From Shewanella carassii (GTDB lineage: Bacteria; Pseudomonadota; Gammaproteobacteria; Enterobacterales; Shewanellaceae), in the NCBI RefSeq assembly GCF_002777975.1, contig NZ_NGVS01000003.1:61955-125954 (forward strand): a stretch of DNA of 64,000 nt, in the 5' to 3' direction. Each line of letters begins with the position of its first letter. Position 1 is the stretch's first letter. The translations under genes were made by a program, and so were the position numbers. Under the pieces are notes generated by a model that was given only the letters and a program-made list of their open reading frames with translations, was not told the DNA's origin and did not search any database. This document shows positions 8,257-20,397 of this stretch, piece after piece.

Positions 8257-9570
8257 ATGAGCGAAACACATTTATCCCAACAAAAATTTGCCGAACTGCC
8301 ACTACATCCTGAAGTAATTCAGGCACTTGCAGAAAACGGTTTCGAATATTGTACGCCTATTCAGGCGCTTTCCCTGCCAGTACTTTTGCAGGGCAAAGAT
8401 ATCGCCGGTCAGGCTCAGACAGGTACGGGCAAGACCCTGGCCTTCCTGGTCGCAACTTTTAACCACTTGTTGTCCACCGAGATCCCCGCAGAACGCCAAA
8501 TCAATCAGCCCAGAGCCATCATTATGGCCCCCACTCGGGAATTGGCGATTCAGATAGCCAAAGATGCCACCTTGCTGTCCAAGCACACCAAACTCAAGGT
8601 GGGGATAGTCTATGGCGGCGAAGGCTATGATGCCCAGCGTAAGGTGCTGGACAAGGGTGTGGACATATTGATTGGTACCACAGGACGCATCATAGATTAC
8701 GTGCGTCAAGGGGTTATCAACCTCAGCGCCATTCAGGCCGTTGTGTTGGATGAAGCCGATCGCATGTTCGATCTGGGCTTTATCAAAGACATTCGCTTCC
8801 TGTTCCGCCGTATGCCGGATGCCAAAGACAGACTCAATATGCTGTTCTCGGCAACCCTGTCGATGAAGGTGCAGGAGCTGGCTTACGACCATATGAATGA
8901 TCCGGTCAAAGTCGAAATTGCGCCGGAAGAGAAGACCTCGAAAAATATCAAGGAAGAGCTGTTTTATCCTTCGATGAAGGACAAGATCCCGCTGCTGCTT
9001 ACCCTGATAGAGGAAGATTGGCCGGATAAGGCGATAGTCTTTGCCAACACCAAGCATCAGTGTGAAAACCTCTGGGGATGGCTCGAAGGTGATGGTCACA
9101 GGGTTGGTCTGTTGACCGGTGACGTGCCACAAAAGAAACGTCTCAAAATCCTGGAGCAGTTCACTAAGGGCGATCTGGACATCTTGGTGGCAACAGACGT
9201 GGCGGCCCGTGGCCTGCATATTTCTGATGTATCCCATGTCTATAACTTCGACCTGCCCGATGACTGTGAAGACTATGTTCACCGCATTGGCCGTACTGGC
9301 CGCGCCGGTGCCAAAGGGGTTTCGGTCAGCTTTGCCTGTGAAGAATATGCCCTCAATCTGCCGGCCATCGAAGACTATATCAAGCACTCGATTCCGGTAA
9401 CCTCATACGATGCCGAAGCTCTGCTCGATGATATTCCAGCTCCGGTTCGTGTTCATCGTAAGCATGCTGGCCCGCGAAATACCCGCGACCGTACTCAGGG
9501 ACGCCCTCAAGGGGCTCATCGTAGTGGCGGCCGTCCACCTCGTCACGACAGGACCCGCAGACATTCCTGA
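8257..9570 (+). CDS. rhlB: ATP-dependent RNA helicase RhlB
   Basis: The 437-aa DEAD-box helicase is a component of the RNA degradosome, where it unwinds structured RNA for RNase E and PNPase. Motifs in order: Q motif (GFEYCTPIQ), motif I AQTGTGKT (residues 53-60), Ia [20 protein letters not shown], IVa [18 protein letters not shown] and [13 protein letters not shown] basic Arg/Gly-rich tail (about 400-437) probably binds RNA. I chose ATG 8257 ([13 protein letters not shown]) as in E. coli; a longer frame to 8116 lies in the trxA-rhlB promoter region. The stop TGA is immediately followed by the ATG of the gppA-like gene. Confidence 0.95.
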   Translation: MSETHLSQQKFAELPLHPEVIQALAENGFEYCTPIQALSLPVLLQGKDIAGQAQTGTGKTLAFLVATFNHLLSTEIPAERQINQPRAIIMAPTRELAIQIAKDATLLSKHTKLKVGIVYGGEGYDAQRKVLDKGVDILIGTTGRIIDYVRQGVINLSAIQAVVLDEADRMFDLGFIKDIRFLFRRMPDAKDRLNMLFSATLSMKVQELAYDHMNDPVKVEIAPEEKTSKNIKEELFYPSMKDKIPLLLTLIEEDWPDKAIVFANTKHQCENLWGWLEGDGHRVGLLTGDVPQKKRLKILEQFTKGDLDILVATDVAARGLHISDVSHVYNFDLPDDCEDYVHRIGRTGRAGAKGVSVSFACEEYALNLPAIEDYIKHSIPVTSYDAEALLDDIPAPVRVHRKHAGPRNTRDRTQGRPQGAHRSGGRPPRHDRTRRHS

Positions 9571-10500
9571 ATGCCGAAACCCGCCTACGCTGCCATAACC
9601 CTTGGCTCCAATAGCTTCAATATGCTGGTTGCCCGCACAGTCGGCGGCCAGCCCAAGGTGCTTGCCAAGTATAAGCGTAAGGTGAGGTTGGCCGAGGGAA
9701 TCGAGGCCGATGGCAGTCTTAATCAGGCGGCATTCGAACGAGGCCTTGATTGCCTAGCCATGTTTGCCAATATGCTCGTCGAGCATCAAGTCGATGATGC
9801 CAATGTGGCCGTCATTGCTACCGCAACCCTTCGCTGTATCAGTAATGCGGATGAATTCAATCATCGTGCCTTGCAAATATTAGGGCACCCGATAGAGATC
9901 ATCTGTGGTATGCGTGAAGCCGAACTTATCTATCAAGGCATGGTAGCGACCACTCATGGCGAAGGGCGACGCCTAGTGATTGATATCGGTGGTGCCAGTA
10001 CTGAGTTTATTGTGGGTGACGGTGAAAAGGTGCTGTTTAAAACCAGTCTGCCGATAGGCTGTGTCACCTACAATCAATGCTTTTTCACCTCTGCCCCTCT
10101 GCAACCGCTGGACTTTGACGATGTTCGCGTCAGGGTGGATCTGGCCTTGGCTGAACACAAATCGACTTTGAAAGCGCTGGGCTGGCATTCGGTGGTCGGC
10201 GCTTCCGGAGCGGTACAATCTGTGGTTGAAGTGTTGCAGCACAGGCAGGAGTCGGAAACCCTGACTCTGACGGTGCTGGAGTCGCTGAAACAGGAGTTGT
10301 TGGCTCAGGAGAGTCTGACTCTGGATGGCATAAGTGGCCTTTGCCCCGAGCGGGCGCCGACCTTTGCATCCGGTGTTGCCATTTTGCTGGCGCTGTTTGA
10401 ACTGCTGGGTATTGAGCGGTTGCACTTATCCGGCGGTGCTTTGCGCGAAGGAGTATTGCAGATGTTAGCTAAACGGCAATCTTTAGCCCCGGCACAATAA
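9571..10500 (+). CDS. Short GppA/Ppx-family protein with altered phosphate motif
   Basis: This 309-aa protein belongs to the exopolyphosphatase/guanosine pentaphosphate phosphohydrolase family and occupies the place of gppA next to rhlB. It has the two actin-like domains: KRKVRLAEGI, ATATLRCISN, DIGGASTEFIVGDG, GASGAVQS and LSGGALREG. Two departures stand out. E. coli GppA has about 494 aa; here the C-terminal helical domains are missing. The phosphate-1 motif reads ITLGSNSF where the family has IDLGSNSF, so the metal-binding Asp is Thr (codon ACC). The Glu of the REAELIYQG segment is kept. The gene abuts rhlB with no gap and ends at a hairpin. Activity on pppGpp or polyphosphate is uncertain. 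Confidence 0.85.
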   Translation: MPKPAYAAITLGSNSFNMLVARTVGGQPKVLAKYKRKVRLAEGIEADGSLNQAAFERGLDCLAMFANMLVEHQVDDANVAVIATATLRCISNADEFNHRALQILGHPIEIICGMREAELIYQGMVATTHGEGRRLVIDIGGASTEFIVGDGEKVLFKTSLPIGCVTYNQCFFTSAPLQPLDFDDVRVRVDLALAEHKSTLKALGWHSVVGASGAVQSVVEVLQHRQESETLTLTVLESLKQELLAQESLTLDGISGLCPERAPTFASGVAILLALFELLGIERLHLSGGALREGVLQMLAKRQSLAPAQ

Positions 10501-10524
10501 AAAGGACCTTCACCAGGTCCTTTT
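10500..10524. terminator. Bidirectional terminator after gppA-like gene
   Basis: AAAAGGACCT and AGGTCCTTTT form a 10-bp stem with a TCACC loop. T-runs in both directions suit the gppA-like gene and the convergent thioredoxin-like gene. Confidence 0.9.
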
Positions 10525-10593
10525 TACTATCTGATTTTTTTACTGCTACGGTCCTAATGCACCATAGGTTACCCGGCATAGTGGCTTGAAAGA

Positions 10594-11130
10594 TCACTTG
10601 AGGATCTTGGCCAGATCTTGTTCCAGTGATACTTCCGGGCGTTCAACGATACGGCCAATCTCTTTACCATCCTGAAGCACGATAAAGGTTGGAATGCGTT
10701 GGAAGTCATATTGAGCGGCAAGACCTTCTGGATCTTGCTTCTGGCGGTCGACGCCTATGTAACGCACTTGAATATTAGGGTTGGCCACTTGCTCCATGAT
10801 CCGGATAAAGCGCGGGGTTTCTCTGTGGCAATCCGGGCACCAAGTACCTATGATCACCACTATCTCAGTGGCTTTATCGACCGCTTTTATCGGCGCCAAC
10901 GAGTCCGTATCTACATTGTAATTCTTATAGTTTTCAATAAATTCAGGTAGCTCTGATACTAATTTCTGTGCATCTACTGCGCCCACAATAATCACTTCCT
11001 GTTTCTCCTCACTGCAGGTGGCGATAAAGCCTTCCTGTTTGCCTTCAAAACCACAACCGCCATTGGCCATAACCTGACAACTGAAAAAGAGCGCGGTGGT
11101 GGCGAGTAACGCTTTTACATTCTGACGCAT
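10594..11130 (-). CDS. Exported thioredoxin-fold protein with CPDC active site
   Basis: The protein has about 178 aa, with a signal peptide (RQNVKALLATTALFFSCQVMA) and a C-terminal thioredoxin domain with TWCPDCHRET and the cis-proline RIPTFIVLQDG. Between them is an unusual linker of about 70 residues with two more cysteines (GGCGFE and FIATCSEE). CPDC differs from the CGPC of thioredoxin and the CPHC of DsbA; the family is unassigned. A periplasmic thiol-disulfide or redox role is inferred. GAGG lies 7 nt from the second of two adjacent ATG codons, so I start there; the first is at 11133. It appears monocistronic. Confidence 0.75.
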   Translation of the reverse strand: MRQNVKALLATTALFFSCQVMANGGCGFEGKQEGFIATCSEEKQEVIIVGAVDAQKLVSELPEFIENYKNYNVDTDSLAPIKAVDKATEIVVIIGTWCPDCHRETPRFIRIMEQVANPNIQVRYIGVDRQKQDPEGLAAQYDFQRIPTFIVLQDGKEIGRIVERPEVSLEQDLAKILK

Positions 11131-11274
11131 CATACTACCTCGGGTGGGGTGACTCCATTGCTTGATTCAATCATCAGTGTGAATTTAGACAAAGACATAA
11201 GTTTCATGTGTGTTATCAAGATCACTAAATAATTCTAATCTGAACAATATGTCTGACCCAGGATAGCGAGATAC

Positions 11275-11299
11275 GAAAAAGCCGCCATAACGGCGGCCT
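11275..11299 (-). terminator. Terminator of hemB
   Basis: On the minus strand GCCGCC and GGCGGC pair over a 5-nt loop and are followed by TTTTTTC, 28 bases past the hemB stop: a standard intrinsic terminator closing the ubiE-to-hemB block. Confidence 0.85.
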
Positions 11300-11326
11300 T
11301 GAGTTAGGTTTGGACAGCCTAAGTGG

Positions 11327-14227
<2,901 letters not shown>

Positions 14228-14235
<8 letters not shown>

Positions 14236-15031
14236 GAGTGCTCTCCAGTTTGAAGAAACGCAGGCTGTTGCTATAGCACTGGCGCGCGAGACTGTCCAGT
14301 GACTGGCCGCGGATCTCGGCGATAGCCTGGGCGATGTAAGGCAGATATTTGGGCTCATTACGGCCGGATTTTGGCTTAGGCCGCATACTGCGTGGCAGTA
14401 GATAGGGACTGTCGGTTTCCAACAATAATCTGTTGTCCGGGATTAAGGGCAGGGCACTGACCAGATCCTGTCCCCGGCGTTCATCGCAAACCCAACCTGT
14501 TACGCCCAGATACAGATCCCTGGCAATGTAGTCTTCGGCCTGTTTGGGGCCGTCGGTAAAACAGTGCAGTAGCGCCGCCGGTAGGGCTTCCAGATAGTCA
14601 TCCAGAATAGCCAGAAAATCCTCATGGGCATCACGCTGATGCATCAGTACCGGATACTGCAGTTCTACCGCCAGAGCCAACTGGGCTTCAAAAGCCTGGC
14701 GCTGCTGCTGGCGCGGCGAAAAGTCTCTGTTGTAGTCCAGGCCGCATTCCCCTATGGCAACCACGCCCGGTTGCCTGGCCAGCTGCTTCAGTTCGGCGGC
14801 GCTCTCCGTCTGCCACTCGCTGGCATGATGGGGGTGGACACCAGCTGTGGTGTAGACTTTTTGGGGATATTGTCGGCAAACCTGGATGCAGCTTCGGCTT
14901 TCATCCAGATGGCTGCCAATAAGGATAAGCGGCGAGACGCCTTCGCTTGCCGCTTCATTGATAACTCGATTGAGATCTTGTTCCAGGTGGCTGCCAATCA
15001 GATTGACAGCAATATCCAGGTATTGATTCAC
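14228..15031 (-). CDS. tatD: TatD-family metal-dependent deoxyribonuclease
   Basis: The 267-aa TIM-barrel metal hydrolase of the amidohydrolase superfamily has HPHHAS, GECGLDYNRDFSPRQQQ, MHQRDAH, LHCFTDG and the C-terminal LLETDSPYL motif. E. coli TatD is a 3'-5' nuclease linked to DNA repair and is not needed for Tat export in spite of its name. It overlaps the small exported-protein gene upstream (ATGA) and the cyclase gene downstream, within a tightly packed minus-strand operon. In other bacteria tatD often follows tatABC directly; here one extra gene intervenes. Confidence 0.92.
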
Positions 15032-15540
15032 TGCAGACGCTTGACCCTGATAGTACTATTGCGCCCTTCAGTTCCCAACAGGAATGAGCCTAAGGCGGCT
15101 TTTTCGATATAAACTTTCTGTCCGGAGTCCAGACGGAAATTGCGGCTGTCGGTCTGTTTCCATACTTGGCCGTTGCTGAAGCTGATCCTGAGGGCGCCAT
15201 AGGGGTCTTTATCGACCTCGCTAATGGTCAGGAAAATTTTCGTCACTTCATTTTGCTTGCTGTTTTGGAGAGTGGATTCCAAGTTGTCGGCACCAAAGTC
15301 GGCCACAGGATCGGCCTGGACATTCTGGGTAACTGGTGCTGCGACAACTATTGCGGCAGTTTCGGCAGAACTGACTTCGGGGCTTTTTACATGGGGGACT
15401 CTGGCAGCCAGCTCATCGTAACAGATGAGCCGTTCTAGCTTGTCAGAGAGTGAAGCGCATTGAGCCAACTCCTGTTCAATTCCAGCCTGAGCCTGAAAAC
15501 AAAGCAATGCAGCAGAGGCAGCAATCCAGGTTAAACGCAT
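15028..15540 (-). CDS. Small exported protein of unknown function
   Basis: This 170-aa protein has a signal peptide (MRLTWIAASAALLCFQAQA). Right after cleavage comes IEQELAQCASLSDKLERLICYDEL; the C-x(n)-RLxCYDxLA pattern also occurs at the N-terminus of type VI secretion-associated VasI/TagO proteins and other periplasmic proteins, so it is a shared small motif rather than a functional call. A Ser/Ala/Val-rich linker (about 50-95) leads to a C-terminal beta-rich domain (ISFSNGQVWKQTDSRNFRLDSGQKVYIEKA). AAGGA stands 8 nt from the ATG at 15540. It lies between tatC and tatD, overlapping tatD by 4 bases. Confidence 0.7.
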   Translation of the reverse strand: MRLTWIAASAALLCFQAQAGIEQELAQCASLSDKLERLICYDELAARVPHVKSPEVSSAETAAIVVAAPVTQNVQADPVADFGADNLESTLQNSKQNEVTKIFLTISEVDKDPYGALRISFSNGQVWKQTDSRNFRLDSGQKVYIEKAALGSFLLGTEGRNSTIRVKRLQ

Positions 15541-15587
15541 GAATATCATCCTTCTTTTATTCTTGTTTTACCCTTGCTGCCCGCCGA

Positions 15588-16343
15588 TTATGCCTGTTTT
15601 TCTTCGGACTCGTCCTCGTCTGATTCATCCGAAGCCTTGCTGTAGAAACGGGCAGCAAAGAGTCCGCCCTCAAACAATAACAGCATTGGCACGGCCAGCA
15701 TAGTCTGAGAGATAACATCCGGCGGTGTCAGTAACATACCCACCACAAAAGCGCCGACCACAATATAAGGGCGTTTGGCTCTTAGGTCTTCGGGGGTAGT
15801 GACACCGGCCCAGCACAGTAGGATCACGGCGACCGGGATCTCGAATGCTAAACCAAAGGCAAAGAACAGTTTCAGAATAAAGCTCAGATAACTGCTGATA
15901 TCGGTCGCGACCTGAACACCTTCTGGAGCCACACTGGTAAAGAAACCGAATACGACTGGGAACACCACGTAATAGGCAAAGGCGATCCCTAAATAAAACA
16001 GTAAGGTACTGCTTACCAATAGCGGGATAACCAAGCGTTTTTCATGTTTATACAGTCCGGGCGCAACAAAAGACCAGATCTGATACAGCACATAGGGCAC
16101 TGCAATGAAAAAAGACAATACCAGCGTTAATTTAAAGGGAGCGAAAAATGGCGCGGCCACATCCGTTGCAATCATGCTGCCGGTATCCGGCAGTGACTGC
16201 ATCAACGGGATCGCCATATAGTGATAGATGTCGTTAGCCCAGTAAACCAGGGCGATAAACACGATAAGCACACTTGCGATAGCTCTGAGCAGTTTAGTGC
16301 GCAGTTCCAGCAAGTGGCTGATTAATGGTTGCTGTTGCGACAT
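15588..16343 (-). CDS. tatC: Sec-independent translocase subunit TatC
   Basis: The 251-aa inner-membrane protein has six hydrophobic helices and is the receptor, with TatB, for twin-arginine signal peptides. Conserved parts visible are the N-terminal [16 protein letters not shown], the first periplasmic loop, [13 protein letters not shown] and [11 protein letters not shown] with the conserved Glu. The C-terminal tail is acidic ([12 protein letters not shown]). It begins 10 bases after tatB. Exported cofactor-containing redox enzymes are its usual cargo in this kind of bacterium. Confidence 0.96.
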   Translation of the reverse strand: MSQQQPLISHLLELRTKLLRAIASVLIVFIALVYWANDIYHYMAIPLMQSLPDTGSMIATDVAAPFFAPFKLTLVLSFFIAVPYVLYQIWSFVAPGLYKHEKRLVIPLLVSSTLLFYLGIAFAYYVVFPVVFGFFTSVAPEGVQVATDISSYLSFILKLFFAFGLAFEIPVAVILLCWAGVTTPEDLRAKRPYIVVGAFVVGMLLTPPDVISQTMLAVPMLLLFEGGLFAARFYSKASDESDEDESEEKQA

Positions 16344-16353
16344 GCGTTACCCA

Positions 16354-16764
<411 letters not shown>

Positions 16765-17010
16765 TTACGCCTGTTCTTTGTCCTTGGACTCTGGCTTCTT
16801 GTCAGCCGCCTGTGCTTTTGGGTCTGCCTGAGTATTCTGTGCAGAAGTGTCCTCGATGGCTTTCTTGTCCTCGTCACTGGACATGGCGTTCTTGAATCCC
16901 TTAACTGCTCCGCCGAGGTCGCCGCCCAGTGAACGCAGCTTCTTGGTGCCGAACAGCAGCACTACAATTAACGCGATGATGAGAAGTTGCCAAATACTGA
17001 TACCACCCAT
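16765..17010 (-). CDS. tatA: Sec-independent translocase subunit TatA
   Basis: The 81-aa protein forms the protein-conducting assembly of the Tat system. It has an N-terminal helix ([18 protein letters not shown]), the [10 protein letters not shown] hinge, an amphipathic helix ([15 protein letters not shown]) and a polar acidic/Lys tail. An AGGAAA-type ribosome site precedes the ATG. It is separated from ubiB by 59 bases, so tatABC may have its own promoter or be read through from the ubi genes, an arrangement also found in E. coli. Confidence 0.95.
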   Translation of the reverse strand: MGGISIWQLLIIALIVVLLFGTKKLRSLGGDLGGAVKGFKNAMSSDEDKKAIEDTSAQNTQADPKAQAADKKPESKDKEQA

Positions 17011-17069
17011 GAAGGTTTCCTCTTAGATAATCTTGGTTCAATTATGAACCTTTAATTAAAATGTACTAA

Positions 17070-18719
17070 TTAAAATTTCTTAATTTTGGGCCTGGATCGC
17101 CATCCAATAAACCACAGGATTGCTCCGGCTCCCATAGTGACATAGGAAGGCCACAGTGTAGCGTCCTGACTGAGTGAAATCGTGCCACAGATCAACAAAA
17201 TTGCGGATGTGATTAACAAATAATTGCTCTTGTGCGCTTTCTGCTGGTGCTTCAGATATTTGTCCAACATCTGCTGCTGAGCTCCAAGGAGATTTCGCCC
17301 CAGCTTCAGATTGTCATATATCAGCTCCGGAAACTCTGGAAGTTTATCAGACCAGAAGGGCAATTGTGTTTGCACTTTTTTGAACATTGCCTTGGGACCG
17401 ACCTGTTCGGCCATCCACTGCTCGAGGAAAGGCTTGGCCGTTTGCCACAGATCCAGCTGAGGATAGAGCTGACGTCCCAAGCCTTCGATATAGAGCAAGG
17501 TCTTTTCCAGCAAGACCAGCTGCGGCTGTACTACTATATGGAAGCGGCGGGCGGTACGGAACAGTTCCAGCAGCACATGGCCGAAGGAGATCTCATCCAG
17601 CGGCTTGTTGAACATGGGTTCACACACCACTTTGACTGCTTGCTCGAAGGCCTGAATGTCGGTATCGGCCGAAACCCAACCGGATTCCACATATAGCTGG
17701 GCGATACGGCGGTAATCACGATTGAAGAAGGCGAGGAAGTTTTCCGCCAGATAGCGTTTATCCGTGTCGTTGAGCGTTCCCATGATGCCGCAGTCCAGAC
17801 CTATATAGAAAGGATCTTCCGGGTGCTCACGAGAAATAAAGATGTTGCCCGGGTGCATGTCGGCGTGGAAAAAATTATCGCGAAAGACCTGGGTAAAGAA
17901 GAGCTCCACCCCACGCTCGGCCAACAGCTTGAGGTTGGTGCCCTGGGCCTTGAGCGCGGCTATATCAGATACAGGGATCCCCTCGATACGCTCCATCACC
18001 ATCAAGCGCTGATAGCTCAGTTCTTCATAAACATAGGGAATGTAGAGGGCGTTGGAGTCGAGAAAATTGTTGCGCAGCTTAACTGTGTTGAGCGCTTCCA
18101 GTTTAAGGTTGAGCTCTCCCAGAATGGTAGTGCGGTAGTCTTCCACCACTTCGGCTGGGCGCAGGCGATTATCCGGGCCGAGAATGGTTTCCAGCAGCTT
18201 GGCACTCTGGCTCATTAGCTGCAGGTCGGCGAGAATGTTTTGCTCTACATTGGGGCGTAATACCTTGAGAACCACGGGCTTGCCGTTGGACTTGAGCGTT
18301 GCCGTATGTACTTGGGAAATAGATGCCGAGGCCAGCGGGGTATCATCAAAATCGTCAAACAGGGTTTCTATGGGGACCTTGAGCTCGGCTTCAATGGCTT
18401 GCCGCGCCAACTTGGAGTCAAATGGCGGGACCCTGTCCTGCAGCATGGCCAATTCGTGGGCCCAGTCATCGCTGAGCAGATCGCGCCGGGTGGAGAGCAT
18501 CTGGCCGAACTTGATATAAACCGGCCCCAACTCTTGCATGGCCAGTTTCAGCCGTTCACCACCTGCCTTGGATTTATGTTTGTTGCGCAGCCAGAACAGA
18601 CTGCGACGCCAGAGCTTGAAGTACCAAGGGGTCAACTTTTTCGGCAACAGCTCGTCCAAGCCATAATGCAGGGCAATGCTGATAACCTGATATCCTCTCT
18701 TGATACTGGCGAAACTCAT
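17070..18719 (-). CDS. ubiB: Ubiquinone biosynthesis protein UbiB (ABC1/ADCK-type atypical kinase)
   Basis: The 549-aa inner-membrane protein is required for ubiquinone biosynthesis, with an atypical protein-kinase-like fold. The family KxGQ motif is seen as [16 protein letters not shown], followed by [15 protein letters not shown] (nucleotide-binding Lys) and the catalytic-loop analogue [12 protein letters not shown] with GLDCGIMG. Two hydrophobic helices close the protein (about 500-545), anchoring it to the membrane. It overlaps ubiJ by 4 bases (ATGA) and sits between ubiJ and tatA as in E. coli. Confidence 0.96.
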   Translation of the reverse strand: MSFASIKRGYQVISIALHYGLDELLPKKLTPWYFKLWRRSLFWLRNKHKSKAGGERLKLAMQELGPVYIKFGQMLSTRRDLLSDDWAHELAMLQDRVPPFDSKLARQAIEAELKVPIETLFDDFDDTPLASASISQVHTATLKSNGKPVVLKVLRPNVEQNILADLQLMSQSAKLLETILGPDNRLRPAEVVEDYRTTILGELNLKLEALNTVKLRNNFLDSNALYIPYVYEELSYQRLMVMERIEGIPVSDIAALKAQGTNLKLLAERGVELFFTQVFRDNFFHADMHPGNIFISREHPEDPFYIGLDCGIMGTLNDTDKRYLAENFLAFFNRDYRRIAQLYVESGWVSADTDIQAFEQAVKVVCEPMFNKPLDEISFGHVLLELFRTARRFHIVVQPQLVLLEKTLLYIEGLGRQLYPQLDLWQTAKPFLEQWMAEQVGPKAMFKKVQTQLPFWSDKLPEFPELIYDNLKLGRNLLGAQQQMLDKYLKHQQKAHKSNYLLITSAILLICGTISLSQDATLWPSYVTMGAGAILWFIGWRSRPKIKKF

Positions 18720-19348
18720 GGGCTTTTCTTGTCCTTCAAATTGGCGAGTCGTTGTTCTAAGGCGTCCGTGGCGGCCGCAAGTTCGTCAATTTTGTCGCAA
18801 TGGTGAATAAATTCAAGCCGATGAGGGGCTAATCCGTATTCTTCGGTAGTTAATTGCACCAGATGGGACTGGGTCTTGCTAAACACCCGACTTAAATCTG
18901 CTTTGGCACGCTGCAGAGCGCTAAACAAGATATGCGTCGGGGCATCGCCCAGATACCGGGACAAAGGCTCGGCAAAGTCAAACCTGACCTGCTGCAGAAA
19001 ATGGCTGAATGTTTGCAGCAGGGCGAGTTCGCCTTCGATGACCAGCTTGTCTTGTTTGATAAGCTCGGTGAGGCTTTCGCCTTCACCCAAGCGATATAAA
19101 GTGGTGGCATCGGCCTTGACGACCACGGCCACCTCGCCTTCATAGCTGGAAAGCACCTGAATTTTCTTGGCAAACACTAAATAAAGCGGCCAATTCAATT
19201 GACTGAGTTGCAGGCACAGGACTTTACCGTGCAGCGACTTCAACCGGGCGTATTCCCCCTCGGCTTGGTCGATGACTTTTTCAAGCGCCATCTCCAGAGC
19301 GGCGCAGCACAGCAGCCGTCCCTGGGATGTCAGGCTCAACTCATTCAT
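18716..19348 (-). CDS. ubiJ: Ubiquinone biosynthesis accessory factor UbiJ (SCP2 domain)
   Basis: The 210-aa protein has an SCP2-type lipid-binding domain in its first 120 residues ([56 protein letters not shown]) and a C-terminal helix likely to form a coiled coil. UbiJ is a scaffold of the Ubi complex that binds hydrophobic quinone intermediates. The ubiE-ubiJ-ubiB order is the standard arrangement. One base separates its start from the ubiE stop. Confidence 0.93.
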   Translation of the reverse strand: MNELSLTSQGRLLCCAALEMALEKVIDQAEGEYARLKSLHGKVLCLQLSQLNWPLYLVFAKKIQVLSSYEGEVAVVVKADATTLYRLGEGESLTELIKQDKLVIEGELALLQTFSHFLQQVRFDFAEPLSRYLGDAPTHILFSALQRAKADLSRVFSKTQSHLVQLTTEEYGLAPHRLEFIHHCDKIDELAAATDALEQRLANLKDKKSP

Positions 19349-19349
19349 C

Positions 19350-20105
19350 TCAGAACTTATAGCCTCGGTGCAGAGCCACTACGCCGTCGGTCATATTGAT
19401 GTAATCCACCTGCTCCAGACCAGCGTCTAGCATCATCTGCTTCAGGGTTTCCTGATCCGGGTGCATGCGGATAGACTCGGCCAGGTATTCGTAGCTGTCG
19501 GCGTCATTGGCAACCAACTGACCCATCTTGGGCAGGATCTTGAATGAATACAGATCGTAGGCCTTGCGCATGATCTCATGCTGGGGCTTGGAGAACTCCA
19601 ATACCAGCAGCTTGCCGCCCGGTTTCAGGACTCGTTGCATGGAGCGCAGCGCCGCGTCTTTGTCGGTCACATTACGCAGACCAAAGGCGATGGTGATGAT
19701 ATCGAAGTGATTGTCCGGGAAGGGCAGCGCCTCGGCGTTGGCCTGGACATAACTGACGTTACCCACAATGCCTTTATCACGTAGCTTGCTGCGGCCGACT
19801 TTGAGCATGGAATCATTGATATCGGCCAGAATAACCTGGCCCTTGTCACCCACCAGGTGCGAGAATTTGGCGGTTAAATCACCGGTACCACCGGCAAGAT
19901 CCAATACCTTCATTCCCGGACGAGCACCGGCGCATTCTATGGTGAAGCGTTTCCAGAATCTATGGATACCAAAGGAAGCGACATCGTTCATGATGTCGTA
20001 TTTAGCGGCAACGGAATGGAAGACTCCGGCTACCAGGTCGGCCTTCTTTTCGGCTTCGACAGTTTTATACCCGAAATGTGTACTCTTTGGTGAGCCTTCA
20101 GACAT
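19350..20105 (-). CDS. ubiE: Ubiquinone/menaquinone C-methyltransferase UbiE
   Basis: The 251-aa SAM-dependent methyltransferase acts on demethylmenaquinone and on the C-methylation step of ubiquinone synthesis. It shows [21 protein letters not shown], the SAM-binding [37 protein letters not shown] and LVLEFSKP. The organism would use both quinones, consistent with anaerobic respiration. It leads the large minus-strand block; its promoter must lie in the region just beyond 20105, which also contains the possible small gene noted there. Confidence 0.97.
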   Translation of the reverse strand: MSEGSPKSTHFGYKTVEAEKKADLVAGVFHSVAAKYDIMNDVASFGIHRFWKRFTIECAGARPGMKVLDLAGGTGDLTAKFSHLVGDKGQVILADINDSMLKVGRSKLRDKGIVGNVSYVQANAEALPFPDNHFDIITIAFGLRNVTDKDAALRSMQRVLKPGGKLLVLEFSKPQHEIMRKAYDLYSFKILPKMGQLVANDADSYEYLAESIRMHPDQETLKQMMLDAGLEQVDYINMTDGVVALHRGYKF

Positions 20106-20117
20106 CAGTGTATTCCT

Positions 20118-20397
20118 ATGACTAACTTGTATTGCAGCGAGTGTAAGCTATTGGTGCGGCTTGCTGAATCTTTGCGCGACCAAGCTGTGATCGCCGCAGT
20201 AAAAAACGCTGTTGGCCCAATGGCCAGACTGCGCATTAGACCACAATATCAGCCGGGGGTGAATAGTCCCGGCGGCTATCGTATTCTGGACAATGGTTGA
20301 GAATGCCGTGGCCATGGGTATATGGCTCGAGCCAGTGATGCCGCTGCGACGCTATGACGAGGATTGGTGCTGGTTCTCAAACCTGTTTGGCCTGTAG
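20118..20397 (+). pseudogene. Possible small gene broken by a one-base frameshift
   Basis: Two short plus-strand frames abut. The first runs from ATG 20118 to TGA at 20300 (60 aa, begins [12 protein letters not shown]). The second, from 20293 to TAG at 20397, reads MVENAVAMGIWLEPVMPLRR and ends FSNLFGL. Removing one G of GG at 20295-20296 would join them into about 92 residues with codon use like neighbouring genes. Against it: no ribosome site is visible, the start is 12 bases from the divergent ubiE start, and the last 21 bases overlap the 3' end of the convergent formiminoglutamase-like gene. I do not recognise the product. Confidence 0.3.

Noticed and set aside
8302..9387. 361-aa open frame on the minus strand within rhlB
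   Set aside because: It is fully antisense to a well-conserved DEAD-box gene, has no family motifs and no ribosome site; a codon-bias shadow.
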